A DNA stretch of 5,105 nucleotides from Pseudomonadota bacterium (lineage in GTDB: Bacteria > Myxococcota > UBA9042 > PHBI01), in contig SYAK01000173.1 in NCBI GenBank assembly GCA_005788935.1, positions 1 through 5,105 on the forward strand. Reading direction: 5' to 3'. A model generated the notes under the pieces. That model saw nothing but the letters and a program-made list of their open reading frames with translations. It was not told the DNA's origin and searched no databases. A program made the position numbers and the translations under genes. The stretch's first letter is position 1; every line of letters starts with the position of its first letter. Below are positions 1 to 5,105 of the stretch, piece after piece.

Positions 1-304
1 CCTGGTCCGCCGAGGAGGGCGGCAAGGAGCACAGGTCGAGCTCGGCGAAGAGCGCGGTCGGGACGCGCGGCGCCGTCCGCCAGTCCTGCGTGTCCGAGCC
101 GAGCGCCACCGCGAGCGCGTCGTAGGCCGGCACGACCGCCCGTTGCCAGGCCAGCACCCGGGAGGCCAGCACGTCGAACTGTGGCTCGGCCTCCTCGGGC
201 GCGAGGGGTCTGACCGGCGAACATGCGCGTCCCGCGAAGATCAGCAGGTCACGGTGCAGCTCGGCGCGGATCTCGGCGAGGTGCGGCGGCAGAAGCGGCG
301 TCAT
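1..304 (-). CDS. N-terminal part of a LuxE-like acyl-protein synthetase (partial)
   Basis: The minus strand is open from ATG at 304-302 to the window edge, giving 101 residues; the C-terminus lies outside. The start is supported by GGAG (plus-strand CTCC at 309-312) four bases upstream. The fragment looks like the opening of LuxE-family (acyl-protein synthetase) domains. It has a helical segment with a VPAY motif (about residues 58-61), where such proteins usually have a 'CPAY/CPVY' element. This is followed by W-x(4)-PRVPTALFAELDLCS (about residues 76-94), which resembles the family's 'P-x-VP-x-x-x-FKELDL-x-S' signature. Characterised LuxE activates an acyl group as AMP ester and takes it onto a cysteine; the adenylate-forming core would lie beyond the window, so no catalytic residue is visible. 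The gene is divergent from preT and shares its intergenic region. Recognition rests on a short motif from memory; another adenylate-forming or unrelated protein is possible. Confidence 0.5.
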   Translation of the reverse strand, partial: MTPLLPPHLAEIRAELHRDLLIFAGRACSPVRPLAPEEAEPQFDVLASRVLAWQRAVVPAYDALAVALGSDTQDWRTAPRVPTALFAELDLCSLPPSSADQ

Positions 305-308
305 GGGG

Positions 309-312
309 CTCC
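309..312 (-). promoter_or_regulatory. Ribosome binding site of the LuxE-like gene
   Basis: Minus-strand GGAG lies four bases before the ATG at 304. It is short and slightly close, but it is the only purine-rich core next to this start and supports choosing it. Confidence 0.35.
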
Positions 313-319
313 GTCGTCA

Positions 320-337
320 GGCGAGCGGCGGCTCGCC
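320..337. other. Inverted repeat in the leader of the LuxE-like gene
   Basis: GGCGAGC at 320-326 and GCTCGCC at 331-337 form a perfect 7-bp stem with a 4-base loop. It would sit in the 5' leader of the minus-strand gene, about 7 bases upstream of its GGAG. It could be an RNA hairpin near the ribosome site or a DNA operator; in GC-rich DNA it may also be chance. Confidence 0.3.
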
Positions 338-342
338 GCGAC

Positions 343-371
343 ATCATCGACGTTTCCGCGCGAGGTCGCAA
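343..371 (-). promoter_or_regulatory. Candidate sigma70-like promoter of the LuxE-like gene
   Basis: On the minus strand, TTGCGA (plus 366-371) is followed after exactly 17 bases by GATGAT (plus 343-348). Each hexamer matches four of six bases of the sigma70 consensus. Transcription would start near 335, leaving a leader of about 30 bases that contains the hairpin at 320-337. In a GC-rich genome such matches are only suggestive, and the genus may use different promoter preferences. Confidence 0.28.
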
Positions 372-381
372 GGCGCGAGGT
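358..381. repeat. Direct repeat of 9 bp flanking a candidate -35 box
   Basis: GCGCGAGGT occurs at 358-366 and again at 373-381, with 15-base periodicity. The candidate minus-strand -35 hexamer (366-371) lies between the copies, overlapping the last base of the first. This arrangement is compatible with a regulator binding site, but no protein can be named. Confidence 0.3.
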
Positions 382-410
382 GACCCGAGGCGGCGCGGGC
401 GAGGCTCGCA

Positions 411-430
411 GCGACGAACGGCGACGAACG
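411..430. repeat. Tandem 10-bp duplication
   Basis: GCGACGAACG is repeated twice head to tail with no mismatch, in the divergent intergenic region about 10 bases upstream of the candidate preT -35 box. It could be part of a regulatory site or a simple slippage duplication. Confidence 0.4.
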
Positions 431-439
431 AAGGTGCGC

Positions 440-468
440 TTGTCGGATCGCCGAAGGTCGTCTACGTT
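440..468 (+). promoter_or_regulatory. Candidate sigma70-like promoter of the preT operon
   Basis: TTGTCG at 440-445 and TACGTT at 463-468 are separated by 17 bases. The -35 matches four of six and the -10 three of six consensus bases. Transcription from it would start near 475 and give a leader of about 52 bases before the preT ATG. The -10 match is weak, so this is a candidate only. Confidence 0.22.
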
Positions 469-485
469 CGACGGTGTCGTGTCGT

Positions 486-516
486 CGGCGGGTCCCACCC
501 CGCCGGGCACGCCGGC
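486..516 (+). promoter_or_regulatory. Overlapping alternative hairpins in the preT leader
   Basis: CGGCGGG at 486-492 pairs with CCCGCCG at 499-505 (7 bp, 6-base loop). GCCGG at 502-506 pairs with CCGGC at 512-516 (5 bp, 5-base loop). The two stems share 502-505, so they cannot form together, and the second ends two bases before the preT ribosome site. This geometry is compatible with leader-mediated control, but GC-rich sequence makes such stems frequent by chance. Confidence 0.2.
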
Positions 517-518
517 AT

Positions 519-523
519 GGAGG
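519..523 (+). promoter_or_regulatory. Ribosome binding site of preT
   Basis: GGAGG lies four bases before ATG at 528. It favours this start over the in-frame GTG at 474, which would add 18 Arg-rich residues unlike the PreT family. Confidence 0.55.
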
Positions 524-527
524 CGCG

Positions 528-1892
528 ATGAGCACGCACGGAGACACCCCCTCGACGCCAGGTGCAGGCGTCACGGCCCTCGCCCCCGACCGGGGCGAAG
601 CGAACTTCGCGGACTTCAAGCCGCCCTACTCGGACCGTGAGGCTGCCGCCGAGGCCAACCGCTGCCTTTACTGCTTCGACGCGCCCTGCATCAAGGCGTG
701 CCCGACCGCCATCAACATCCCGGAGTTCATCCGGAAGATTGGCACGGGCAACGTCGAGGGTTCGGCCCGCACCATCTTCGACCAGAACATCCTCGGGATG
801 AGCTGCGCCCGCGTCTGTCCCGTCGAGGTGCTCTGCGTCGGCTCGTGCGTCTTCAATCGGATGGACGAGAAACCGATTCAGATCGGGAAGCTGCAGCGCT
901 ACGCGACCGACCGCGCCTTCGCGACAGGCCGCCGCTTCTACGAGGCCGGACCCGACAGCGGCAAGTCCGTGGCGCTCGTCGGAGCTGGCCCCGCCTCGCT
1001 CGCCTGCGCCCACCGCCTGCGCCGCTTTGGCCACGCCGTGACGATCTACGAGAAGCGGGACGTCATCGGCGGCCTCAACACGACGGGCGTCGCGCCCTAC
1101 AAGATGAAGGCCGACCGCGCGCTCGAGGAGGTCGAGTGGGTGCTCGGCATCGGCGGGGTCACCATCCGGACGGGCGTCGAGATCGGCCGTGACGTGACGT
1201 TCAGCGACCTCGAGGCGCGCCATGACGCGGTCTTCCTCGGCATGGGGCTCGGGCCCGACAACCGCCTCGGCGTGCCGCACGAGGACCTGCCAGGCGTCGT
1301 CGGCGCCGTCGACTTCATCGAGCAGATGAAGCTGCAGCCCGCCAATCTGGGCGGTGTCAGGCGCGCGCTCGTCGTCGGCGGCGGCAACACGGCGCTCGAC
1401 GCGGTCCGCGAGCTGCTCGGCCTCGGCATCCCCGAGGTGACGATGGTCTACCGCGGCACCGAGAGCGTCATGAGCGGCTACGCCCACGAGTGGGAGGCCG
1501 CCCGCGTCGAGGGCGCCACCGCGCGCTGGCGGTCGCAACCTGTGGCCTGCGTGGCAGGAGCCGACGGGCGCCTCGCGGGCCTCCGCGTCATCTCGCTCGA
1601 CGATAACCGGAAGCCGATTGCGGGTAGCGAGCACGATATTCCCGCCGATCTCATCCTCGTCGCCATCGGCCAGTCAAAGCTCGTCGACGCGTTGTCACAC
1701 CTCGATGGGCTTCGCTTCGAGAAGGGGCGCCTCGTGGTCGGTCCTGACGGGGCGACAGGCCGCCCGGGCTGGTACGCGGGTGGTGACCTCATCTCGGGCG
1801 GCACCGAGGTCGTCAACGCGGTCGCCGAAGCGCGCGACGCCGCGGTCGCCATCGACCGCTTCCTCTCGACCCCCGCAGGAGCCACGGCATGA
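528..1892 (+). CDS. preT: NAD-dependent dihydropyrimidine dehydrogenase, PreT subunit
   Basis: This 454-residue cytoplasmic flavoprotein is the electron-input subunit of split bacterial dihydropyrimidine dehydrogenase. It passes electrons from NAD(P)H through FAD and two [4Fe-4S] clusters to PreA. An N-terminal cluster domain (about 25-130) has Cys46, 49, 54, 58, 97, 103 and 107. By alignment these match the ligands of mammalian DPD, and Gln123 matches its unusual glutamine ligand (pig Gln156), at the same distance from the last Cys. The FAD dinucleotide motif GAGPAS is at 152-157, followed by an acidic strand end (Glu175) and GG at 181-182. The nucleotide-binding GGGNTALD is at 284-291, followed by MSGY, and the closing FAD motif GGD is at 418-420. 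The first about 20 residues are a low-complexity extension. The stop overlaps the preA start, indicating translational coupling. Glutamate synthase small subunits share this fold, but the ligand pattern and preA next door decide for PreT. Confidence 0.95.
   Translation: MSTHGDTPSTPGAGVTALAPDRGEANFADFKPPYSDREAAAEANRCLYCFDAPCIKACPTAINIPEFIRKIGTGNVEGSARTIFDQNILGMSCARVCPVEVLCVGSCVFNRMDEKPIQIGKLQRYATDRAFATGRRFYEAGPDSGKSVALVGAGPASLACAHRLRRFGHAVTIYEKRDVIGGLNTTGVAPYKMKADRALEEVEWVLGIGGVTIRTGVEIGRDVTFSDLEARHDAVFLGMGLGPDNRLGVPHEDLPGVVGAVDFIEQMKLQPANLGGVRRALVVGGGNTALDAVRELLGLGIPEVTMVYRGTESVMSGYAHEWEAARVEGATARWRSQPVACVAGADGRLAGLRVISLDDNRKPIAGSEHDIPADLILVAIGQSKLVDALSHLDGLRFEKGRLVVGPDGATGRPGWYAGGDLISGGTEVVNAVAEARDAAVAIDRFLSTPAGATA
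1877..1881 (+). promoter_or_regulatory. Ribosome binding site of preA
   Basis: AGGAG lies seven bases before ATG at 1889, inside the last codons of preT. It is the best-spaced ribosome site in the window. Confidence 0.7.
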
Positions 1893-3193
1893 CCCCGGAT
1901 CTCAGCACCAACTGCGCGGGCATCCGCTCGCCGAACCCCTTCTGGCTCGCCTCGGCCCCGCCCGCCAACTCGGGCGACCAGATCAAGCGGGCCTTTGACG
2001 CGGGCTGGGGGGGGGCGGTCTGGAAGACGCTCGGCCAACCCATCCAGAACGTCTCGAGCCGCTTCGCCGCCCACGGCTATCACGGCAACCGCGCCATCGG
2101 CTTCAACAACATCGAGCTCATCACGGACCGCCCGCTCGAGGTGAACTTTCAGGAAATCTACGACGTCAAGAAGCAGTATCCGAAGCACGCGATCATCGCC
2201 TCGCTGATGGTCGAGACCGAGGACGAGTGGCGCGACATCATCGCGCGCGCCACCGACGCGGGTGCTGACGGGCTCGAGCTCAACTTCGGCTGCCCCCACG
2301 GCATGTGCGAGCGCGGCATGGGCTCGGCGGTCGGTCAGGAGCCGAAGGCGAACGAGCGCATCACGAGCTGGGTCATGAAGTACGCGACCATCCCGGTGCT
2401 CGTGAAGCTGACGCCGAACGTCGGCAACATCGTCCCGCACGGCCTCGCGGCGAAGCGCGGCGGGGCGCATGGCGTGTCACTCATCAACACCATCAAGAGC
2501 ATCATCGGCCTCGACCTCGACCGCCTCGTCCCCGAGCCGCGGGTCGGCGATCTCTCGAGCAACGGCGGCTATTGCGGCGCGGCGGTGAAACCCATCGCGC
2601 TCCACATGACGGCCGCGCTCGCCCGCGAGCCCGGCTTCGGATTGCCGATCTCCGGCATTGGCGGCATCACGAACTGGCGCGACGCGGCCGAGTTCCTCGC
2701 GCTTGGCGCGTCGTCGGTCCAGGTCTGCACCGAGGTCATGCTGCGCGGCTACCGCATCGTCGAGGACATGATCGAGGGGCTGACACAGTACATGCGCGAC
2801 AAGGGCTTCGCCCGCCTCGACGACCTCATCGGGCGCGCGGTGCCCGCCTATTCGGAGTGGGGCGATCTCGACATGAACTACGAGATCGTGGCGCGCATCA
2901 ACCCCGCGAAATGCATTGGCTGCAATCTGTGTGTGGTGGCCTGCCACGACGGCGCGCACCAGTGCATTCACCCCGCGGGCAGCGAGCGGGCGAAGGCCTT
3001 CGTGCCGACGTCGACCGGCCACGTGCCCGTCGTGGACGAGAGCGAGTGCGTCGGCTGCAACCTGTGCCAGATCGTCTGCCCCGTGCCCGACTGCATCACG
3101 ATGGACCAGGTCGACAACGGCTTTGCGCCCGCGACGTGGAACCAGCACCTCGCCGGGACGGGGACCCTGCGGCCCAAGAAGGGCGCGCACTGA
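1889..3193 (+). CDS. preA: NAD-dependent dihydropyrimidine dehydrogenase, PreA subunit
   Basis: This 434-residue protein is the catalytic subunit of split dihydropyrimidine dehydrogenase, reducing uracil and thymine (reversibly) at FMN. Residues about 1-310 form a dihydroorotate dehydrogenase-like barrel. The catalytic Cys135 lies in NFGCPHGM, matching pig DPD Cys671. Other pyrimidine-site residues are present: Asn74 and Glu76 (NIE), Asn132, and Asn200-Thr201. Lys173 in KLTPN fits the FMN-site lysine, and GGI at 258-260 the FMN phosphate region. The C-terminus carries a two-cluster ferredoxin domain: Cys342, 345, 348, 352 and Cys387, 390, 393, 397. The start overlaps the preT stop by four bases (ATGA). 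The order preT-preA is the same as the domain order in fused eukaryotic DPD. It is somewhat longer than the E. coli protein (about 411), partly from a longer linker between the clusters. A run of nine G bases falls in codons 40-43. Confidence 0.95.
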   Translation: MTPDLSTNCAGIRSPNPFWLASAPPANSGDQIKRAFDAGWGGAVWKTLGQPIQNVSSRFAAHGYHGNRAIGFNNIELITDRPLEVNFQEIYDVKKQYPKHAIIASLMVETEDEWRDIIARATDAGADGLELNFGCPHGMCERGMGSAVGQEPKANERITSWVMKYATIPVLVKLTPNVGNIVPHGLAAKRGGAHGVSLINTIKSIIGLDLDRLVPEPRVGDLSSNGGYCGAAVKPIALHMTAALAREPGFGLPISGIGGITNWRDAAEFLALGASSVQVCTEVMLRGYRIVEDMIEGLTQYMRDKGFARLDDLIGRAVPAYSEWGDLDMNYEIVARINPAKCIGCNLCVVACHDGAHQCIHPAGSERAKAFVPTSTGHVPVVDESECVGCNLCQIVCPVPDCITMDQVDNGFAPATWNQHLAGTGTLRPKKGAH

Positions 3194-3195
3194 AG

Positions 3196-3891
3196 ATGAG
3201 CACCGCCACGCGGCATCGGAGCAACGACGTGCGTTTCACCTGGTCGTGCATGGCCTCCTCGACAGTCGGTGCGGTGGTCTCGCTCGCCCTCGCGGCCTGC
3301 GGGGACAGCGCGGCGCCAGCCCCCGAGTCGCCCGAGGACGCCGCATCATCTGCTGACGAAGCCTCAGGCCATGGTGACGCCTCCTTGGGGGGCGGAGCTG
3401 ACGATGCTTCAGCGCATGACGACGCGTCAGGACCTGACGATACGTCCGACAATGATGACGCGCAGCCCGCGGGCGACGCCGTCCCAGCGAGCTGCGGCGA
3501 GGCGATGGACATGACGCGCTTTGCGGCGCGCTGCGACGGGCGATGGATCCTCGGCTCGGACTTCAGCTACCCCGACGGTGGCGCCGACTGCCCGACCTTT
3601 GTGCGGCTCGACGGCGTCGACTACCCGACGCGGGCCGCGGCGCTGGCTGGCGAGAACTGCGCAACGGATTGCGTCTTGAACCAGTCGATGTCGGTCTCGG
3701 CCGTCTACTGCCGGGCGGACTGCGAGACGATGCAGCGCTACGGCTGGATCACCTTCGCGTCCGACGTCGCGTCCTGCACCGAGCTCTACGAGCTGCCAGG
3801 CGGCCTCTTCGAATCGGTCGAGGCGTGGCTCGCGGCCCAACCCGACGTCTGCGCGCGCGGCGCGACGGCGTGCCTCGAGCCCCCGCAGTGA
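3196..3891 (+). CDS. Cys-rich outer-membrane-type lipoprotein of unknown function
   Basis: This is a predicted 231-residue lipoprotein. A basic N-region (Arg6, His7, Arg8, Arg13) is followed by a hydrophobic stretch (about 19-34) and a lipobox LAAC at 32-35, with Cys35 as the lipidated residue. The residue after it is Gly, not Asp, which by the E. coli rule means no inner-membrane retention. Residues about 38-98 are a low-complexity acidic tether of Asp, Ala, Ser and Gly with irregular DDAS-like units. Residues about 99-231 form a compact domain with ten cysteines (100, 113, 132, 155, 159, 172, 176, 194, 219, 226). The even number suggests disulfides in an exported domain. I recognise no family. 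ATG at 3196 is preferred over in-frame ATG 3250, which would leave no positive charge before the hydrophobic core. It starts two bases after preA and its stop overlaps the next start. The ribosome site is weak (GAAGGG at 3178-3183), so coupling to preA is likely. Confidence 0.82.
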   Translation: MSTATRHRSNDVRFTWSCMASSTVGAVVSLALAACGDSAAPAPESPEDAASSADEASGHGDASLGGGADDASAHDDASGPDDTSDNDDAQPAGDAVPASCGEAMDMTRFAARCDGRWILGSDFSYPDGGADCPTFVRLDGVDYPTRAAALAGENCATDCVLNQSMSVSAVYCRADCETMQRYGWITFASDVASCTELYELPGGLFESVEAWLAAQPDVCARGATACLEPPQ

Positions 3892-4766
3892 CGGTCCTCC
3901 GGGTCGGGGACGTCTCGGTGACCGCGGTCCTCGAGTCGTCCGCCGCCTTCTCGCCCGACTTTCTGCGGGCCCACGTCCTGCCAGACGCCACGCGCGAGGC
4001 CGTCCTGGCCATGCCGTGGCTCGCTCCGTCCTGGGCGACGCCCGAGGGCGACCTGCGCTTCGTCACGCAGGCGCTCGTCGTCCGCTCGGCGGGGCGCGTC
4101 ATCCTCGTCGACACCTGCCTCGGCAACGACAAGCCCCGCAAGAACCCCGCCTTCGACCGCCTGCAGACGCCGTTCCTCGACCGTCTCGCGACGCTGGGGC
4201 TGTCACCCGAGGCCATCGACGTCGTCGTCTGCACCCACCTGCATTTCGACCACGTGGGCTGGAACACCCGCTGGGACGGCGCGCGCTGGGTACCGACCTT
4301 CCCGCGCGCCCGCTACCTCGTCTCAAGGCGCGAGTGGGACCACTGGGCCGCCCGCCCGAGCCATGGCTACGTCTTCGCCGACTCGCTGACGCCGCTTGCC
4401 GAGGCCGGCCTCGTCGACCGCGTCGACCTCCCGCACGCGCTGACCCCCGACGTGACCCTCGTCGCAGCCCCAGGCCATACGCCTGGCCACGCGGTCATCG
4501 CCATCGCGTCTGGCGGCGAGCAGGCCATGATCACGGGCGACGCGCTGCACCACCCCTGCCAGGTCACCCGCCCCGACTGGACCTCCCCCGCCGACAGCGA
4601 CCGCGCGGCCGCGCAGGCCACTCGCGAGGCCCTGCTCGCCGAGCTCCGGGCCTCACGGGGGCTGCTGATCGGGACCCACTTCGCCGACCCGTGCGCGGGC
4701 CACATCGTGGGCGACCGCTTCGTCGGGGTCCGAGACCGCGAAGTCAGCGACGCCCGCGAGGCCTGA
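3888..4766 (+). CDS. MBL-fold metallo-hydrolase
   Basis: This 292-residue protein of the metallo-beta-lactamase superfamily has a complete dinuclear metal site. His117, His119, Asp121 and His122 are in THLHFDHVGWN, followed by His197 (PGHTPGH), bridging Asp218 (TGDALHH) and His264 (GTHF). This seven-ligand set is the one seen in glyoxalase II and AHL lactonases. Segments such as ILVDTCLGNDK (72-82) and the WVPTFP region (134-139) are typical of a widespread uncharacterised hydrolase subfamily near N-acyl homoserine lactonases. No signal peptide is visible, so it should be cytoplasmic. The start is GTG at 3888, overlapping the lipoprotein stop as GTGA; it gives the usual short beta-strand beginning (VTVLRVGDVSVT). 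The frame stays open further upstream, but that part overlaps the lipoprotein gene and is Arg-rich, so it was excluded. No good ribosome site is seen, consistent with coupling. The substrate is unknown; lactones, thioesters or cyclic amides are possible. Confidence 0.9.
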   Translation: MTVLRVGDVSVTAVLESSAAFSPDFLRAHVLPDATREAVLAMPWLAPSWATPEGDLRFVTQALVVRSAGRVILVDTCLGNDKPRKNPAFDRLQTPFLDRLATLGLSPEAIDVVVCTHLHFDHVGWNTRWDGARWVPTFPRARYLVSRREWDHWAARPSHGYVFADSLTPLAEAGLVDRVDLPHALTPDVTLVAAPGHTPGHAVIAIASGGEQAMITGDALHHPCQVTRPDWTSPADSDRAAAQATREALLAELRASRGLLIGTHFADPCAGHIVGDRFVGVRDREVSDAREA

Positions 4767-4782
4767 GACCGCGCGGGCGTCG
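4748..4782. terminator. Hairpin at the end of the operon, possible terminator
   Basis: CGACGCCCGCG at 4748-4758 and CGCGGGCGTCG at 4772-4782 form a perfect 11-bp, very GC-rich stem with a 13-base loop that contains the MBL stop codon. It sits between convergent genes. No T-run follows on either strand, so it is not a classic intrinsic terminator. It may protect the 3' end or help stop transcription from both sides. Confidence 0.4.
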
Positions 4783-4807
4783 GGGATGGTCAAGACAGCC
4801 GTCTCAG
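4763..4807. repeat. Second inverted repeat in the convergent gap
   Basis: CTGAGAC at 4763-4769 pairs with GTCTCAG at 4801-4807. The enclosed 31 bases include the right arm of the larger hairpin, so the two structures would compete. It spans the gap between the two converging genes. Confidence 0.25.
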
Positions 4808-4810
4808 ACC

Positions 4811-5105
4811 TCAGGGGGTCGTCCCAGCGGGCTGCTCGGCGGGGGCAGCCCCGTCAGCGGGCGCACCCTCGCCCTCGGCGGGCGCGACGGCGGCCGCGGC
4901 CACGGGCGGCTTCGGGGAGGCTGCGACGAGGGCCGCGAGGTTCTCGCCGTCGAGCGCCTTCAGGAAGGCCACGATCTTCTTGGTCTCATCGGGCGTCAGG
5001 GTCCGACCGAGCTGGTGGTGGGCCATCAGCTCGACCGCGCGCTCGAGGGTCTCGGCATAGCCGTCGTGGAAGTAGGGCGGCGTCAGCGCCACGTTGCGCA
5101 GCGTC
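4811..5105 (-). CDS. C-terminal part of a di-heme cytochrome c peroxidase/MauG-like protein (partial)
   Basis: This is the last 97 residues of a minus-strand gene whose start is outside the window. The visible sequence begins TLRNVALTPPYFHDG, the hallmark of the second heme domain of bacterial cytochrome c peroxidases and MauG relatives. It continues with an ERAVELMAHHQLG helix and a DETKKIVAFLKAL helix that closes the cytochrome c fold. The Met in the AVELM helix is at the place of the axial heme Met in typical peroxidases (MauG has Tyr), as I recall the alignment. The heme-binding CxxCH motifs would lie outside the window. Such enzymes reduce hydrogen peroxide with cytochrome c electrons in the periplasm. 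After the fold ends, about 43 residues of Ala, Pro, Gly and Glu form a low-complexity tail that the family normally lacks. It converges on the MBL gene with a 44-base gap. Confidence 0.88.
   Translation of the reverse strand, partial: TLRNVALTPPYFHDGYAETLERAVELMAHHQLGRTLTPDETKKIVAFLKALDGENLAALVAASPKPPVAAAAVAPAEGEGAPADGAAPAEQPAGTTP

Noticed and set aside
474..527. Earlier in-frame GTG start for preT
   Set aside because: It would add 18 Arg-rich residues without family similarity and lacks a good ribosome site, whereas ATG 528 has GGAGG just upstream.
143..640. Plus-strand frame crossing the divergent intergenic region
   Set aside because: Arg/Gly-rich translation typical of off-frame GC-rich DNA, and it overlaps both the LuxE-like gene and the start of preT.
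462..1634. Long open frame on the minus strand, 390 residues, opposite preT
   Set aside because: It is Arg/Ala/Asp-rich with no recognisable motif and lies opposite a gene with complete family motifs; it is the usual antisense shadow of GC-rich coding DNA.
1478..2470. Long minus-strand frame opposite the preT/preA junction
   Set aside because: Low-complexity composition, no motif, and it spans the antisense of two certain genes.
2305..3195. Upstream extension of the lipoprotein frame into preA
   Set aside because: The translation there is Arg/His-rich off-frame sequence; the lipoprotein signal peptide begins only at ATG 3196.
3543..3887. N-terminal extension of the MBL protein to an upstream in-frame ATG
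   Set aside because: The added 115 residues are Arg-rich and overlap the lipoprotein coding frame; the GTG at 3888 gives the normal family N-terminus and a GTGA overlap.
4471..4489. Inverted repeat CCAGGC-CATAC-GCCTGG inside the MBL gene
   Set aside because: It encodes the conserved PGHTPGH metal motif, so the symmetry is explained by coding.
5090..5092. Possible GTG start for the minus-strand cytochrome fragment
   Set aside because: The frame stays open to the window edge and the residues before it (TLRN) are part of the conserved peroxidase motif, so this Val is internal.

Overview
This is a strongly GC-rich bacterial window with G/C-dominated third codon positions. An outer-membrane-type lipoprotein with an Asp/Ala/Ser-rich tether and a Cys-rich domain, next to a periplasmic-type cytochrome c peroxidase, points to a Gram-negative. 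The style of the lipoprotein resembles Myxococcota and related former Deltaproteobacteria, but that placement is inference from style only.

Layout: (1) Positions 1-304, minus strand: the N-terminal 101 residues of a protein that looks like the start of a LuxE-type acyl-protein synthetase. Its C-terminus lies outside the window. (2) Positions 305-527: a divergent intergenic region with two candidate sigma70-like promoters facing opposite ways, short direct repeats and GC-rich hairpins. (3) Positions 528-4766, plus strand: a tightly packed four-gene unit, preT - preA - Cys-rich lipoprotein - metallo-beta-lactamase (MBL) fold hydrolase. The junctions are a 4-nt ATGA overlap, a 2-nt gap and a 4-nt GTGA overlap. 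(4) Positions 4767-4810: a short convergent gap with a hairpin that overlaps the MBL stop codon. (5) Positions 4811-5105, minus strand: the C-terminal end of a di-heme cytochrome c peroxidase/MauG-like protein with an unusual Ala/Pro-rich tail.

The confident biology is PreT plus PreA. Together they form the split bacterial dihydropyrimidine dehydrogenase: PreT takes electrons from NAD(P)H through FAD and two [4Fe-4S] clusters, and PreA passes them through two more clusters to FMN and reduces uracil or thymine to the 5,6-dihydro form (the reaction is reversible). Every cluster ligand known from the mammalian enzyme can be matched in PreT, including the unusual Gln ligand, and the catalytic Cys is present in PreA. 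No dihydropyrimidinase or beta-ureidopropionase is in the window. Instead the pair is followed, without a break, by a lipoprotein of unknown function and an MBL-fold hydrolase with a complete dinuclear metal site. Whether the hydrolase acts on the PreTA product is an open and testable question. No RNA genes, CRISPR arrays, insertion sequences or att sites were seen.
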